Shown: in pieces, positions 9,786-18,393 of the stretch
Position numbering within the stretch: position 1 is the first letter of the stretch
Layout of the letters: each line of letters starts with the position of its first letter
Assembly (NCBI RefSeq): GCF_002968335.2
Contig: NZ_CP134398.1
Location: 2,294,001 to 2,358,000 of the forward strand
DNA: 64,000 bases
DNA from: Mycobacterium sp. ITM-2016-00316
GTDB taxonomy: Bacteria; Actinomycetota; Actinomycetes; Mycobacteriales; Mycobacteriaceae
Reading direction: 5' to 3'
The notes under the pieces: generated by a model
Told to the model about the DNA's origin: nothing
The model's input: only the letters and a program-made list of their open reading frames with translations
Database searches by the model: none
Made by a program: the position numbers and the translations under genes

Positions 9786-10987
9786 CAGAGAACGCCTACC
9801 TGGTCGGCCTGCGCCTGGAAGGCCGCAAGGTCGTCGTGGTGGGCGGGGGCACGGTGGCCCAGCGGCGGCTGCCGCTGCTGATCGCCGCCGGTGCCGATGT
9901 GCATGTGATCGCCCGTGCAGCCACCCCATCGGTGGAGGCGTTCGCGCCGATGACGTTGGAGTTGCGCGACTTCCGTGACGAAGATCTCGACGGCGCCTGG
10001 TATGTGCTGGCCGCCACCGATGACCCGGACGTCAACGCCCAGATCGTGGCGGGCGCCGAACGTCGGCGCATCTTCTGTGTGCGTGCCGACGTGGCCATCG
10101 AGGGCACCGCGGTCACGCCCGCAACCTTCGACCATGACGGCCTTTCGGTCGGCGTGCTGGCCGGCGGTGAGCACCGTCGTTCGGCGGGTATCCGCACCGC
10201 CATCCACGAAGCCTTGCAGACCGGGGCCATCGCCGATCGCAGCGGTGACTCCGACGATGTGGTGCGCGAGGGTGTGGCGCTGGTCGGTGGCGGTCCGGGG
10301 GACCCGGAGCTGATCACGGTGCGTGGCCGGCGGCTGCTGGCGCACGCCGACGTGGTGGTCGCCGACCGGCTTGCCCCGCCGGAACTGCTCGCCGAGCTGG
10401 GGCCGCATGTGGAGGTGATCGACGCCGCGAAGATCCCGTACGGCCGCGCGATGGCGCAGGAGGCGATCAACAACGTCCTGATCGAGCGCGCCAAGGCGGG
10501 CAAGTTCGTGGTGCGGCTCAAGGGCGGGGACCCCTTCGTCTTCGCCCGCGGCTATGAAGAGGTCATCGCGTGCGCCGAGGCCGGTGTCCCGGTCACCGTC
10601 GTGCCGGGTGTGACCAGCGCCATAGCGGTTCCTGCCCTGGCCGGCATTCCGGTGACCCACCGGCACGTCACCCATGAGTTCGTGGTGGTCAGCGGCCATG
10701 TTGCGCCGGACCATCCCGAATCGTTAGTGAATTGGGATGCGCTGGCCGCGATGTCGGGCACGATCGTGCTGCTGATGGCCGTCGAACGTATCGAGCTGTT
10801 CGCCGGTGCGTTGCTGGCGGGCGGTAGACCTGCGGATACGCCGGTGATGGTGGTGCAGCACGGCACGACGGCCGCCCAGCGGACGGTGCGTGCATCGCTT
10901 GCCGACGTCGGTGAGAGGGTGCGTTCGGAGGGGATTCGGCCGCCCGCGATCATCGTCATCGGGCCCGTGGCGGGCTTCGGCAGTTAA
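9782..10987 (+). CDS. cysG: Siroheme synthase: precorrin-2 dehydrogenase / uroporphyrinogen-III C-methyltransferase
   Basis: 401 residues from GTG 9782. The N-terminal part (1 to about 155) is a Rossmann dehydrogenase/ferrochelatase-like domain: 'KVVVVGGGTVAQRRLPLL' and 'YVLAATDDPDVNA'. The C-terminal part (about 160-401) is the SUMT methyltransferase: 'VALVGGGPGDPELITVRGRR', 'VVVADRLAPPELL', 'RLKGGDPFVFARGYEE' and 'VVPGVTSAIAVPALAGIPVT'. Together they turn uroporphyrinogen III into precorrin-2 and sirohydrochlorin, feeding both siroheme and B12, which fits the operon with cobO and cobB. Confidence 0.95.
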   Translation: MTENAYLVGLRLEGRKVVVVGGGTVAQRRLPLLIAAGADVHVIARAATPSVEAFAPMTLELRDFRDEDLDGAWYVLAATDDPDVNAQIVAGAERRRIFCVRADVAIEGTAVTPATFDHDGLSVGVLAGGEHRRSAGIRTAIHEALQTGAIADRSGDSDDVVREGVALVGGGPGDPELITVRGRRLLAHADVVVADRLAPPELLAELGPHVEVIDAAKIPYGRAMAQEAINNVLIERAKAGKFVVRLKGGDPFVFARGYEEVIACAEAGVPVTVVPGVTSAIAVPALAGIPVTHRHVTHEFVVVSGHVAPDHPESLVNWDALAAMSGTIVLLMAVERIELFAGALLAGGRPADTPVMVVQHGTTAAQRTVRASLADVGERVRSEGIRPPAIIVIGPVAGFGS

Positions 10988-10995
10988 AGGATTCT

Positions 10996-11009
10996 TAAGA
11001 TTACTGTAA
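10996..11009 (+). promoter_or_regulatory. Probable efpA promoter with a TTACTGTAA palindrome
   Basis: The 33 bases between cysG and efpA are AT-rich against a GC-rich background. They hold TAAGAT at 10996-11001, a good SigA-type -10 (TANNNT). The T at 11001 also begins TTACTGTAA (11001-11009), a perfect inverted repeat around one base. With the -10 about 20 bases from the ATG, the transcript leader would be short. The palindrome sits at the predicted start site and could be an operator, but no binding protein is implied by the sequence. Confidence 0.45.
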
Positions 11010-11020
11010 GGTAACCCGGT

Positions 11021-12607
11021 ATGACTGCTCTCAACGACGCTGGGCGCAAATCCAGCCGCCGGGACGACGCAGATGGCAGCAACCGGGCCCTTCCAGTACA
11101 CGTCGGCCGGGGGGATATGCGGCAAAACAGCAGGTTACCGGCATGGGTGCCGCCCTGGAACTTCATTGCCGCGGTTATTGCCATCGGTGGTATGCAGCTG
11201 CTCGCGACGATGGACAGCACCGTCGCGATCGTGGCTCTTCCTAAGATCCAGGACGAACTGGGCCTCTCCGATGCAGGTCGCAGCTGGGTCATCACGGCCT
11301 ATGTGCTGACCTTCGGCGGCCTGATGTTGCTGGGTGGACGCCTCGGCGACACCATCGGCCGCAAACGCACCTTCATCGTCGGTGTTGCGCTCTTCACCAT
11401 CGCCTCGGTGCTGTGCGGTGTCGCGTGGGACGAGGCCACCCTGGTGATCGCGCGCCTGCTGCAGGGCGTCGGCGCCGCCATCGCCTCGCCGACCGGCCTC
11501 GCGCTGATCGCCACCACCTTCCCCAAGGGGCCGGCCCGGAACTCGGCGACCGCCGTGTTCGCCGCCATGACCGGCGTCGGTTCGGTCATGGGTCTGGTCG
11601 TCGGCGGCGCGCTCACCGAGGTGTCCTGGCGCTGGGCGTTCCTGGTGAACGTGCCGATCGGCCTGATCATGCTCTACCTGGCCCGCACGCACCTGACCGA
11701 GACCCACCGCGCCCGGATGAAGCTGGACGCCACCGGTGCGATCCTCGCGACGCTGTTCTGCACCGCCGCGGTGTTCGGATTCTCGATGGGCCCGGAGAAG
11801 GGCTGGCTGTCGCCGCTCACGCTGGGCTCCGGTGCCGCGGCCTGCATTTTCGGACTCGCGTTCCTCTACGTCGAACGCACCGCGGAGAACCCGGTCGTGC
11901 CGTTCTCGCTGTTCCGTGACCGCAACCGGGTGGCCACCTTCATCGCGGTCTTCCTGGCCGGCGGCGTGATGTTCACCCTGACGGTGCTCATCGGTCTGTA
12001 CGTGCAGGACATCATGGGCTACAGCGCCCTGAGGGCCGGTATCGGCTTCATCCCGTTCGTGATCGCGCTCGGGGTCGGTCTGGGTCTGTCCTCACAACTC
12101 GTCTCCCGGTTCGCTCCGCGCTGGATCGTCATCGCCGGTGGCGTGTTCGTGCTCGCCGCGATGATCTACGGCTCGACGCTCAACGGCGACATCCCGTACT
12201 TCCCGAATCTGGTCATCCCCATCACCGTCGGTGGCTTCGGCATCGGCATGATCGTGGTCCCGCTGACGGTGTCGGCGATCGCCGGGGTCGGGTTCGACGA
12301 GATCGGTCCGGTGTCGGCGATCGCGCTGATGCTGCAGAACCTCGGTGGCCCGGTCGTGCTGGCCATCGTCCAGGCCGTCATCACCTCGCGCACGCTGTAC
12401 CTCGGTGGCACCACCGGCCCGGTCAAGAACATGAACGAGGCGCAGCACAACGCCCTCGACGCGGGCTACACCTATGGCCTGCTGTGGGTCGCCGCGGTCG
12501 CCGTCGTGGTGGGTGCGGTGGCGCTGTTCATCCGCTACACCGCGGAGGAAGTGGCGCACGCCCAGGAAGTCAAGGACGCGATCGATGCCGGAGAGCTGGA
12601 CGGCTGA
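11021..12607 (+). CDS. efpA: MFS multidrug efflux transporter EfpA
   Basis: 528 residues, an integral membrane protein of the 14-helix DHA2 (QacA) group of drug:proton antiporters. A charged 45-residue cytoplasmic N-terminus precedes the first helix ('FIAAVIAIGGMQLLATMDST', which includes the family's motif D1 in transmembrane 1). Also seen: motif A 'GGRLGDTIGRKRTF' in loop 2-3 and motif C-like 'GVGSVMGLVVGGALTEVSWRW'. EfpA in M. tuberculosis is an essential-type exporter induced by drugs. Same position after cysG as in that genome. A second, closely related gene follows 167 bases downstream. Confidence 0.92.
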   Translation: MTALNDAGRKSSRRDDADGSNRALPVHVGRGDMRQNSRLPAWVPPWNFIAAVIAIGGMQLLATMDSTVAIVALPKIQDELGLSDAGRSWVITAYVLTFGGLMLLGGRLGDTIGRKRTFIVGVALFTIASVLCGVAWDEATLVIARLLQGVGAAIASPTGLALIATTFPKGPARNSATAVFAAMTGVGSVMGLVVGGALTEVSWRWAFLVNVPIGLIMLYLARTHLTETHRARMKLDATGAILATLFCTAAVFGFSMGPEKGWLSPLTLGSGAAACIFGLAFLYVERTAENPVVPFSLFRDRNRVATFIAVFLAGGVMFTLTVLIGLYVQDIMGYSALRAGIGFIPFVIALGVGLGLSSQLVSRFAPRWIVIAGGVFVLAAMIYGSTLNGDIPYFPNLVIPITVGGFGIGMIVVPLTVSAIAGVGFDEIGPVSAIALMLQNLGGPVVLAIVQAVITSRTLYLGGTTGPVKNMNEAQHNALDAGYTYGLLWVAAVAVVVGAVALFIRYTAEEVAHAQEVKDAIDAGELDG

Positions 12608-12706
12608 GGATCCCGCGCCGGCGGCGCGACCTCGCCCCGGTGTGCTCTCGACATTCGTCGGAATGCATGTCTAGCTCGGTGCGCGGCGAAATCACACTCG
12701 TGTAAT

Positions 12707-12738
12707 TCCTCCACATTTGTGCACAACCCTGTGGATAA
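12707..12738. promoter_or_regulatory. Cluster of DnaA-box-like sequences upstream of the second efpA-like gene
   Basis: Three 9-mers lie within 32 bases. TCCTCCACA (12707-12715) has two differences from TTATCCACA. TTGTGCACA (12717-12725) has one difference from the mycobacterial box TTGTCCACA and is part of the perfect palindrome TTGTGCACAA. TGTGGATAA (12730-12738) is an exact reverse complement of the consensus TTATCCACA. They occupy the promoter region 37-68 bases before ATG 12775. DnaA binding is an inference from the motif only. Confidence 0.4.
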
Positions 12739-12774
12739 CTGCCCCGTCTGGGGCCGTCGGTAGGGTGGGAAGCC

Positions 12775-14259
12775 ATGTCGGGGTCGCAGGGTTCGGGTAC
12801 GCGGCTGTCGGAAACTGTTCTCGGCCCGGCCATCGTGGCCATCACCGGAATGCAGTTGATGGCCACCCTCGACGGCACCATCGTGATCGTCGCCTTGCCC
12901 CGCATGCAGGCCGAGCTGGCGCTCTCCGATGCCGGCAAGAGCTGGGTCATCACCGCCTACGTTCTCGCGTTCGGTGGTCTGCTGCTGCTGGGCGGCCGGA
13001 TCGGCGACGCGATAGGCCACAAGCGCGCATTCCTGGCCGGCGTCGGCACCTTCACCATCGCCTCGCTGATCTGCGGCGTGGCCACCGACGAGATCACCCT
13101 CATCGCCGCGCGCGGCGTGCAGGGGCTGGGCGCCGCAGTGGCCGCCCCGACCGGCCTTGCCCTGATCGCCACCACCTATGCCGTCGGGCACGCCCGCAAC
13201 AAGGCGCTGGCGGTATCGGCGGCGATGCAGGGCATCGGCTCGGTACTCGGGCTCATCCTGGGCGGTGCGCTCACCGAGCTGTCGTGGCGCTGGGCCTTTC
13301 TCATCAATGTGCCGATCGGCATCGCGATCATCGTGGTCGCCGCGCTGTGGCTGGCCGAGACCCGGCACGAACGGCTGACCCTGGATGTCGCCGGTGCGCT
13401 GCTGGCGACGCTGGCCTGCACCGCGGCGGTGCTGGTGTTCACCCAGGGCCCGCCGCGGGGCTGGATCGATCCGTGGGTGTTCGCCGCAGGGGCCGCGACG
13501 GTGCTGGCACTGGTCGCCTTCGTCGTCGTCGAACGGCGTGCGGACAACCCGCTGGTGCCGTTCTCGGTGTTCGACAACCGCAGCCGGGTCGCGACCTTCG
13601 TGGCGTACTTCCTGGCCGGTGGCGTGATGCTGACGGTCAGCGTGATGATCGGCCTGCTGGTCCAGGATGTGCTCGGCTACTCCGCGCTGCACGCCGGCAT
13701 CTGCTTCATCCCGTTCGCGCTCGGCATGGGTGTCGGCAACCTGGCCGCCACCCGGTTCGCGCCGCGCTTCGCGCCGCGCTGGCTGGTCATCGGTGCCGGC
13801 AGCCTGGTGCTGGCCGCCATGCTGTTCGGGTCGACGCTGGAACGCGATGTGCCGTACTTCCCGGATCTGGTGGTGTTGTTCGTGCTGGGCGGGCTCGGCA
13901 TCGGCGTGATCTCGGTGGTGCTGCCGCTGTGTGCGGTCGCCGACGTCGCACCGCGGGATATCGGACCGGTGTCGGCGGTGACCCTGATGGTCTACAACCT
14001 CGGCGGCCCGATCGTGCTCGTCGTCATCCAGGCCGTGCAGACCTCGCGCACGCTGTACCTGGGCGGAACGACGGGGCCGGTGCACGATATGACGCCCGCC
14101 CAACTCGACGCCCTCGGACACGGATACACCTACTCGCTGCTGTGGGTGGCCGGCATCGCGGTGCTGGTCGGTGTCGCCGCACTGGGCATCAGATTCACCG
14201 CCGGCCAGATCGCCAGCGCACAACACACCAAGGAAGCCGTCGAGGCAGGGGAACTGTGA
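12775..14259 (+). CDS. MFS efflux transporter, EfpA paralogue
   Basis: 494 residues from ATG 12775, with about 14 hydrophobic helices. It is close to the preceding EfpA along its whole length. Shared signatures include 'LSDAG(R/K)SWVITAYVL', 'GLALIATT', 'ALTE(V/L)SWRWAF', 'VPFS(L/V)F' and 'TSRTLYLGGTTGPV'. The EfpA N-terminal extension is missing (about 10 residues before the first helix here). Motif A is 'GGRIGDAIGHKRAF'. It probably exports drugs or lipids by proton antiport, with an unknown substrate. The downstream gene overlaps its stop by four bases. Confidence 0.85.
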   Translation: MSGSQGSGTRLSETVLGPAIVAITGMQLMATLDGTIVIVALPRMQAELALSDAGKSWVITAYVLAFGGLLLLGGRIGDAIGHKRAFLAGVGTFTIASLICGVATDEITLIAARGVQGLGAAVAAPTGLALIATTYAVGHARNKALAVSAAMQGIGSVLGLILGGALTELSWRWAFLINVPIGIAIIVVAALWLAETRHERLTLDVAGALLATLACTAAVLVFTQGPPRGWIDPWVFAAGAATVLALVAFVVVERRADNPLVPFSVFDNRSRVATFVAYFLAGGVMLTVSVMIGLLVQDVLGYSALHAGICFIPFALGMGVGNLAATRFAPRFAPRWLVIGAGSLVLAAMLFGSTLERDVPYFPDLVVLFVLGGLGIGVISVVLPLCAVADVAPRDIGPVSAVTLMVYNLGGPIVLVVIQAVQTSRTLYLGGTTGPVHDMTPAQLDALGHGYTYSLLWVAGIAVLVGVAALGIRFTAGQIASAQHTKEAVEAGEL

Positions 14260-14924
14260 ACCCGACCCGCCGGCAGATCTCGGATGCCACCGGCGCGCTG
14301 GGCTGGCGGCTGGTCCTCGGGGCGATTCACGCGCAGGTGCGGGTGCGCACGTTGGCCGAAGCCGCCGAGGTGGCCACGCTGTCCGCCGCGGCGTGTGCCG
14401 CCACGCCCGGACATCTGCAGCTGGATCTGCGCGCAGATCGCGCGTTGCTGCGTGTGCAGTCCGAGGTGGACGGGTCGGTGACCGAGCAGGATCTGGAACT
14501 CGCGCAACGACTGACCGCTGTCCTGCTGGCAGCGGATCACCAGCTGCAGCCCGGGGGCGCCGCCCTGCATGCCTTCGAGATCGCCATCGACGCCCTCGAC
14601 ATCGCCGCGGTGCGGCCGTTCTGGAAGGCTGTGACGGGTTACCGCGACGCCCGCAGCACGACCGATCTGAACCAGGGCCTGCTCGACCCGGCCGGGCGCG
14701 GCCCGGCGATCTGGTTCCAGCAGATGGATTCGCCACGCCATGAGACCCGCAATCGGATTCACCTCGATGTCGACGTCCCACACGACGTGGCCGCCGCGCG
14801 CATCGCGGCGGCGCTGGCCGCGGGCGGTGTGATGCTCAGCGATCACGCCGCACCCGCGTTCTGGGTGCTCGCCGATGCCGAAGGCAACGAGGCGTGCGTC
14901 TGCACCTGGCAGGGGCGCGACTAG
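14256..14924 (+). CDS. Pterin-dehydratase-like / glyoxalase-like (VOC) two-domain protein
   Basis: 222 residues from GTG 14256, which overlaps the stop of the efpA paralogue. Residues about 15-105 resemble 4a-hydroxytetrahydrobiopterin dehydratase (pattern W+[15 protein letters not shown]... with 'LTAVLLAAD'), but the paired catalytic histidines are absent ('[12 protein letters not shown]' stands where HHP.V is expected). Residues about 110-222 look like a Glyoxalase_6/VOC domain: '[20 protein letters not shown]', 'IWFQQMD', '[13 protein letters not shown]' and '[17 protein letters not shown]'. The function is unknown. The N-terminal half may be a structural remnant. Confidence 0.65.
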   Translation: MNPTRRQISDATGALGWRLVLGAIHAQVRVRTLAEAAEVATLSAAACAATPGHLQLDLRADRALLRVQSEVDGSVTEQDLELAQRLTAVLLAADHQLQPGGAALHAFEIAIDALDIAAVRPFWKAVTGYRDARSTTDLNQGLLDPAGRGPAIWFQQMDSPRHETRNRIHLDVDVPHDVAAARIAAALAAGGVMLSDHAAPAFWVLADAEGNEACVCTWQGRD

Positions 14925-14935
14925 GCTTGCCGCTC

Positions 14936-16693
14936 GTGATCACCCGTATGTCCGAGCTGTTCCTGCGAACCCTGCGTGACGATCCCGCAGACGCCGAAGT
15001 CCCCAGCCACAAGCTGCTGATCCGCGCCGGCTACGTGCGCGCCGTCGGCCCCGGGATCTACAGCTGGCTGCCGCTGGGCCTGCGGGTGCTGCGCAAGATC
15101 GAGAACATCGTCCGCAGCGAGATGAACGCGATCGGCGGCCAGGAGATCCTGCTGCCCGCGCTGCTGCCGCGCGCCCCCTACGAGACCACCAACAGGTGGA
15201 CCGAGTACGGCGACACCCTGTTCCGGCTCCAGGACCGGCGCAACAACGACTATCTGCTGGGCCCGACGCACGAGGAACTGTTCACCCTGACGGTCAAGGG
15301 GGAGTACTCCTCCTACAAGGACCTTCCGGTGCTGCTCTATCAGATCCAGACCAAGTACCGCGATGAGGCGCGTCCGCGTGCAGGCATTCTGCGCGGCCGC
15401 GAGTTCGTCATGAAGGACTCCTACTCCTTCGACGTCGACGAGGACGGACTCAAGACCGCCTACCACGCGCACCGCGAGGCCTATCAACGCATCTTCAACC
15501 GGCTGAAGGTGAAGTACGTCATCGTCTCGGCGGTGTCCGGCGCCATGGGCGGCAGCGCTTCGGAGGAGTTCCTCGCCGAGAGCGAGGTCGGTGAGGACAC
15601 CTTCGTGCGCTGCCTGGAATCCGGGTACGCCGCAAACGTCGAGGCCGTGATCACCCGGGCGCCGGCCGATGTGCCCATCGAGGGTCAGCCCGCCGCGCAG
15701 ATCCACGACACCCCCGACGCCCCGACCATCGCGACCCTGGTGGACTGGGCGAATTCGGCCGACCTGGCGCAGTTCGGCGGGCGCGCGGTCACCGCGGCGG
15801 ACACCCTCAAGAACGTCCTGATGAAGACCCGCGAACCCGGGGGTGAGTGGGAACTGCTCGGGATCGGCGTCCCCGGCGACCGTGACATCGACGAGAAGCG
15901 CCTCGGGGCGGCGCTCGAACCGGCGGAGTTCACGCTCCTCGAGGATGCCGACTTCGCCGCCAACCCGTTCCTGGTGAAGGGTTATGTTGGTCCGAAAGCC
16001 CTGCAGGACAATGGTGTCCGCTATCTGGTCGATCCGCGGGTGGTCTCCGGCACGTCCTGGATCACCGGCGCCGACGCGCCCAACAAGCACGTCGTGGGGC
16101 TGGTCGCCGGCCGCGACTTCACTCCCGACGGCACCATCGAGGCCGCCGATGTGCGCGACGGCGATCCTTCACCGGACGGCGCCGGAGTACTCACCTCGGC
16201 CCGCGGTATCGAGATCGGCCACATCTTCCAGCTGGGCCGAAAGTACGCCGACGCGTTCGGCGCCGATGTGCTCGGTGAGAACGGCAAGCCGGTGCGACTC
16301 ACCATGGGCTCCTACGGCATCGGTGTCTCGCGGATGGTCGCGGTGATCGCCGAACAGCAGCACGACGAGATCGGCCTGCGCTGGCCGGCGTCGGTCGCAC
16401 CGTTCGATGTGCACGTCGTGATCGCCAACAAGGACGCCGCCGCCCGCGAGGGCGCCACCGAGTTGGCCGGCGAACTGTCCCGGCTGGGATTCGAGGTGCT
16501 CTTCGACGACCGCACCGCCTCGCCCGGGGTCAAGTTCAAGGACGCCGAACTGCTCGGGATGCCGTGGATCGTGGTGGTCGGACGGGGTTGGGCCGACGGT
16601 GTGGTCGAACTGCGCAACCGGTTCACCGGCGAGGTGCGCGAACTCGCGGCCGACGGTGCCGCCGCCGAGGTGGCTGCCGCGCTGCGGGCCTAG
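14936..16693 (+). CDS. proS: Prolyl-tRNA synthetase
   Basis: 585 residues from GTG 14936, giving '[20 protein letters not shown]', the N-terminus I remember for the M. tuberculosis protein; ATG 14948 is the alternative. It is a cytoplasmic class II synthetase charging tRNA-Pro. Bacterial-type order: motif 1/2 region '[19 protein letters not shown]' and '[13 protein letters not shown]...[10 protein letters not shown]', the editing (INS) domain at about 225-400, motif 3 '[16 protein letters not shown]', and a C-terminal anticodon-binding domain with '[20 protein letters not shown]'. The preceding gene ends 11 bases upstream. Confidence 0.97.
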   Translation: MITRMSELFLRTLRDDPADAEVPSHKLLIRAGYVRAVGPGIYSWLPLGLRVLRKIENIVRSEMNAIGGQEILLPALLPRAPYETTNRWTEYGDTLFRLQDRRNNDYLLGPTHEELFTLTVKGEYSSYKDLPVLLYQIQTKYRDEARPRAGILRGREFVMKDSYSFDVDEDGLKTAYHAHREAYQRIFNRLKVKYVIVSAVSGAMGGSASEEFLAESEVGEDTFVRCLESGYAANVEAVITRAPADVPIEGQPAAQIHDTPDAPTIATLVDWANSADLAQFGGRAVTAADTLKNVLMKTREPGGEWELLGIGVPGDRDIDEKRLGAALEPAEFTLLEDADFAANPFLVKGYVGPKALQDNGVRYLVDPRVVSGTSWITGADAPNKHVVGLVAGRDFTPDGTIEAADVRDGDPSPDGAGVLTSARGIEIGHIFQLGRKYADAFGADVLGENGKPVRLTMGSYGIGVSRMVAVIAEQQHDEIGLRWPASVAPFDVHVVIANKDAAAREGATELAGELSRLGFEVLFDDRTASPGVKFKDAELLGMPWIVVVGRGWADGVVELRNRFTGEVRELAADGAAAEVAAALRA

Positions 16694-17172
16694 CCGGTCG
16701 TCTCTGGCCCGCCCGGGAAAGCCATGGTGATCTGGGGGACACCGAGCACCTGGTTCCAGCGGGCGGCCAGCACCGCGGCCTGCGTCATCGCGGTCACCGC
16801 GAAGCGGCGATCCTCCGGTGTCTGCGCCTGTTCCAGTACCGCCCGCCACGCGGTGGCGGTGTCGGACTCCATCCGCACCGCCAATTCGGCGGCATCGCCG
16901 GGGTCGGTCACCTCCAGCGGCAGCTCATAGCCGGCGGCAGGCAGCGGCGCGGTCACCGTGCGTTCGGCGAGCATGACCAGCGCCTCTTCGCGGCGTGCCC
17001 GGTGCTGGGCCATCGCCTCGGCGACCAGCGCGTTGTCCTCGGGCGTGGAATGCGCCGACACCACGCCGTAGCCGTAGATGGTGCCGTGCTCGCCTGCGAC
17101 CGCGTCGAACAACGCCGCCTGCGCGGCGTCGGTCGGCCGCTCGGGATCGGGACTGGGCTGCGGCGAGGTCAT
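16690..17172 (-). CDS. DUF4439 ferritin-like domain protein
   Basis: 160 residues. The body is a predicted helical bundle with ferritin-like spacing: '[19 protein letters not shown]' (E and H in helix 1), '[15 protein letters not shown]' (helix 2), '[14 protein letters not shown]' and '[20 protein letters not shown]'. This is the DUF4439 pattern found beside proS and rimP in mycobacteria. No complete di-iron set is obvious. It has no signal peptide and its start overlaps the stop of the upstream lipoprotein gene by four bases, so the two are translated together. Its stop overlaps the end of proS by four bases. Confidence 0.7.
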   Translation of the reverse strand: MTSPQPSPDPERPTDAAQAALFDAVAGEHGTIYGYGVVSAHSTPEDNALVAEAMAQHRARREEALVMLAERTVTAPLPAAGYELPLEVTDPGDAAELAVRMESDTATAWRAVLEQAQTPEDRRFAVTAMTQAAVLAARWNQVLGVPQITMAFPGGPETTG

Positions 17173-17705
17173 GCCATTTTCTCCGGATCACCCAGTGCCA
17201 CTTGATAAGCGGCGGTGCAGGAGGCCGCGATGGAGCCCAGCAGCCCGGCCCGGTAGCCGGCCATCTGGGTGGCGACCCGGGCGGCGTCCTCGCCTGACTC
17301 GCGAAGCGCCTTGGCGACGGCGGCGACAGTCGGTGCGGCGGCCGGCGCTGCCGTGGCGCTGGTGGTGGTCGGCGCGGCACTCGTGGTGGGCGCCTGGCCG
17401 TCGGTCAATCGGGTGATCTCGTCGGCGAGGGCGCGGGCGTGCGCGGTGCGCTCGGCGGCGATGGCCGTGAGCGTGGCCACCATGTCCGGCGTCAGCGTCC
17501 GCCCGGGCGGTGCTGTCGCGGCCTCACCGGCGAGCAGGCTGTCGGCGTTCGCGCGGTCGAACTGGGTTTGCAGGTCGGCCAGATCGGCCGGTGGAGGGGG
17601 CGGTGAACAGGCCGTCGTCCCGGCGAGCAGTCCCACCGCCAGAGTCGCGGGGACCGCGGCGATCAGCAGGCGGCGCCGGGTCAGGGTGGGTGGGGCGCTC
17701 GGCAC
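17169..17705 (-). CDS. Tat-type lipoprotein-like protein with C-terminal DUF4439-like helices
   Basis: 178 residues from GTG 17705, chosen because it puts a signal sequence right at the N-terminus. It starts with 'TRRRLLIAAVPATLAVGLLA', a twin-arginine then hydrophobic core, and 'GTTAC' as an imperfect lipobox before Cys. A Thr/Ala-rich spacer ('TTSAAPTTTSATAAP') separates two helical parts. The C-terminal part has the same 'AGLLGSIAASCTAAYQVAL' ferritin-like flavour as the downstream gene. It is likely exported and membrane-anchored. The frame is open further upstream to 17819, but that extension lacks signal character. Confidence 0.65.
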   Translation of the reverse strand: MPSAPPTLTRRRLLIAAVPATLAVGLLAGTTACSPPPPPADLADLQTQFDRANADSLLAGEAATAPPGRTLTPDMVATLTAIAAERTAHARALADEITRLTDGQAPTTSAAPTTTSATAAPAAAPTVAAVAKALRESGEDAARVATQMAGYRAGLLGSIAASCTAAYQVALGDPEKMA

Positions 17706-17841
17706 GCCCACATCCTGCCATGTTCGGTGGCGCTGCTCGTTTGGTGATTGGTGCGTCGCGCCTGGCGTATCGTTTGTTAACCGATCCCGGGTCCAGCCGA
17801 CCGGGGAATGTGACCGCACAACTCAAGATGAGGAGCTCGCC

Positions 17842-18393
17842 GTGGCATCGGATGACCCGCTGCGGTCTGCGCGATTACCGTCGCGGGAGCAGGTGATCGA
17901 ACTTCTCGACGAGGAGTTCACCCGGGCGGGCTACGAAGTCGAAGATGTGGTGTTCGGCGGTGGCCGGCCGCCACGCCTCACCGTGATCGCCGACGCCGAG
18001 GACGGCGTCGACCTGGATGCCATCGCCACCTTGTCGAAGGTGGCCTCGGCGGCCCTGGACGCCGCCGAGCAGGCCACCGGGGACTTCGGCGCCTACGTGC
18101 TGGAGGTGACCTCGCGCGGCGTCGACCGCCCGTTGACCACCGAGAAGCACTTCCGGCGGTCCCGCGGCCGCAAGGTCGAGGTCGTACTCGCCGACGGATC
18201 GAGCCTGACGGGCCGGATCGGGCAGACCGCCGAGGGTGTCGTGCACCTCGTCGTCGCGGTGGGTAAGGACTTCGAGATCCGCCCCGTCGAGGTTGGCGGG
18301 ATTGCCAAAGCCTTTGTGCAAGTTGAATTTTCGCCGCCGAATCGGCGTGAGTTGGAACTGTCTGAGCAGTCTGGAAAGGGGGGCGACGAATGA
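17842..18393 (+). CDS. rimP: Ribosome maturation factor RimP
   Basis: 183 residues from GTG 17842, preceded by AGGAG at 17830-17834. It assists assembly of the 30S subunit. The N-terminal domain carries '[20 protein letters not shown]' and '[20 protein letters not shown]'; the signature '[20 protein letters not shown]' and '[15 protein letters not shown]' begin the C-terminal SH3-like domain, which ends in '[11 protein letters not shown]'. First gene of the rimP-nusA-ylxR-infB-rbfA operon; its stop overlaps the nusA start by four bases. Confidence 0.95.
   Translation: MASDDPLRSARLPSREQVIELLDEEFTRAGYEVEDVVFGGGRPPRLTVIADAEDGVDLDAIATLSKVASAALDAAEQATGDFGAYVLEVTSRGVDRPLTTEKHFRRSRGRKVEVVLADGSSLTGRIGQTAEGVVHLVVAVGKDFEIRPVEVGGIAKAFVQVEFSPPNRRELELSEQSGKGGDE

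Noticed and set aside
12535..14781. A 748-residue minus-strand open frame opposite the second exporter
   Set aside because: Arg/His/Asp-rich shadow of an MFS gene; the plus strand has coherent transmembrane segments.
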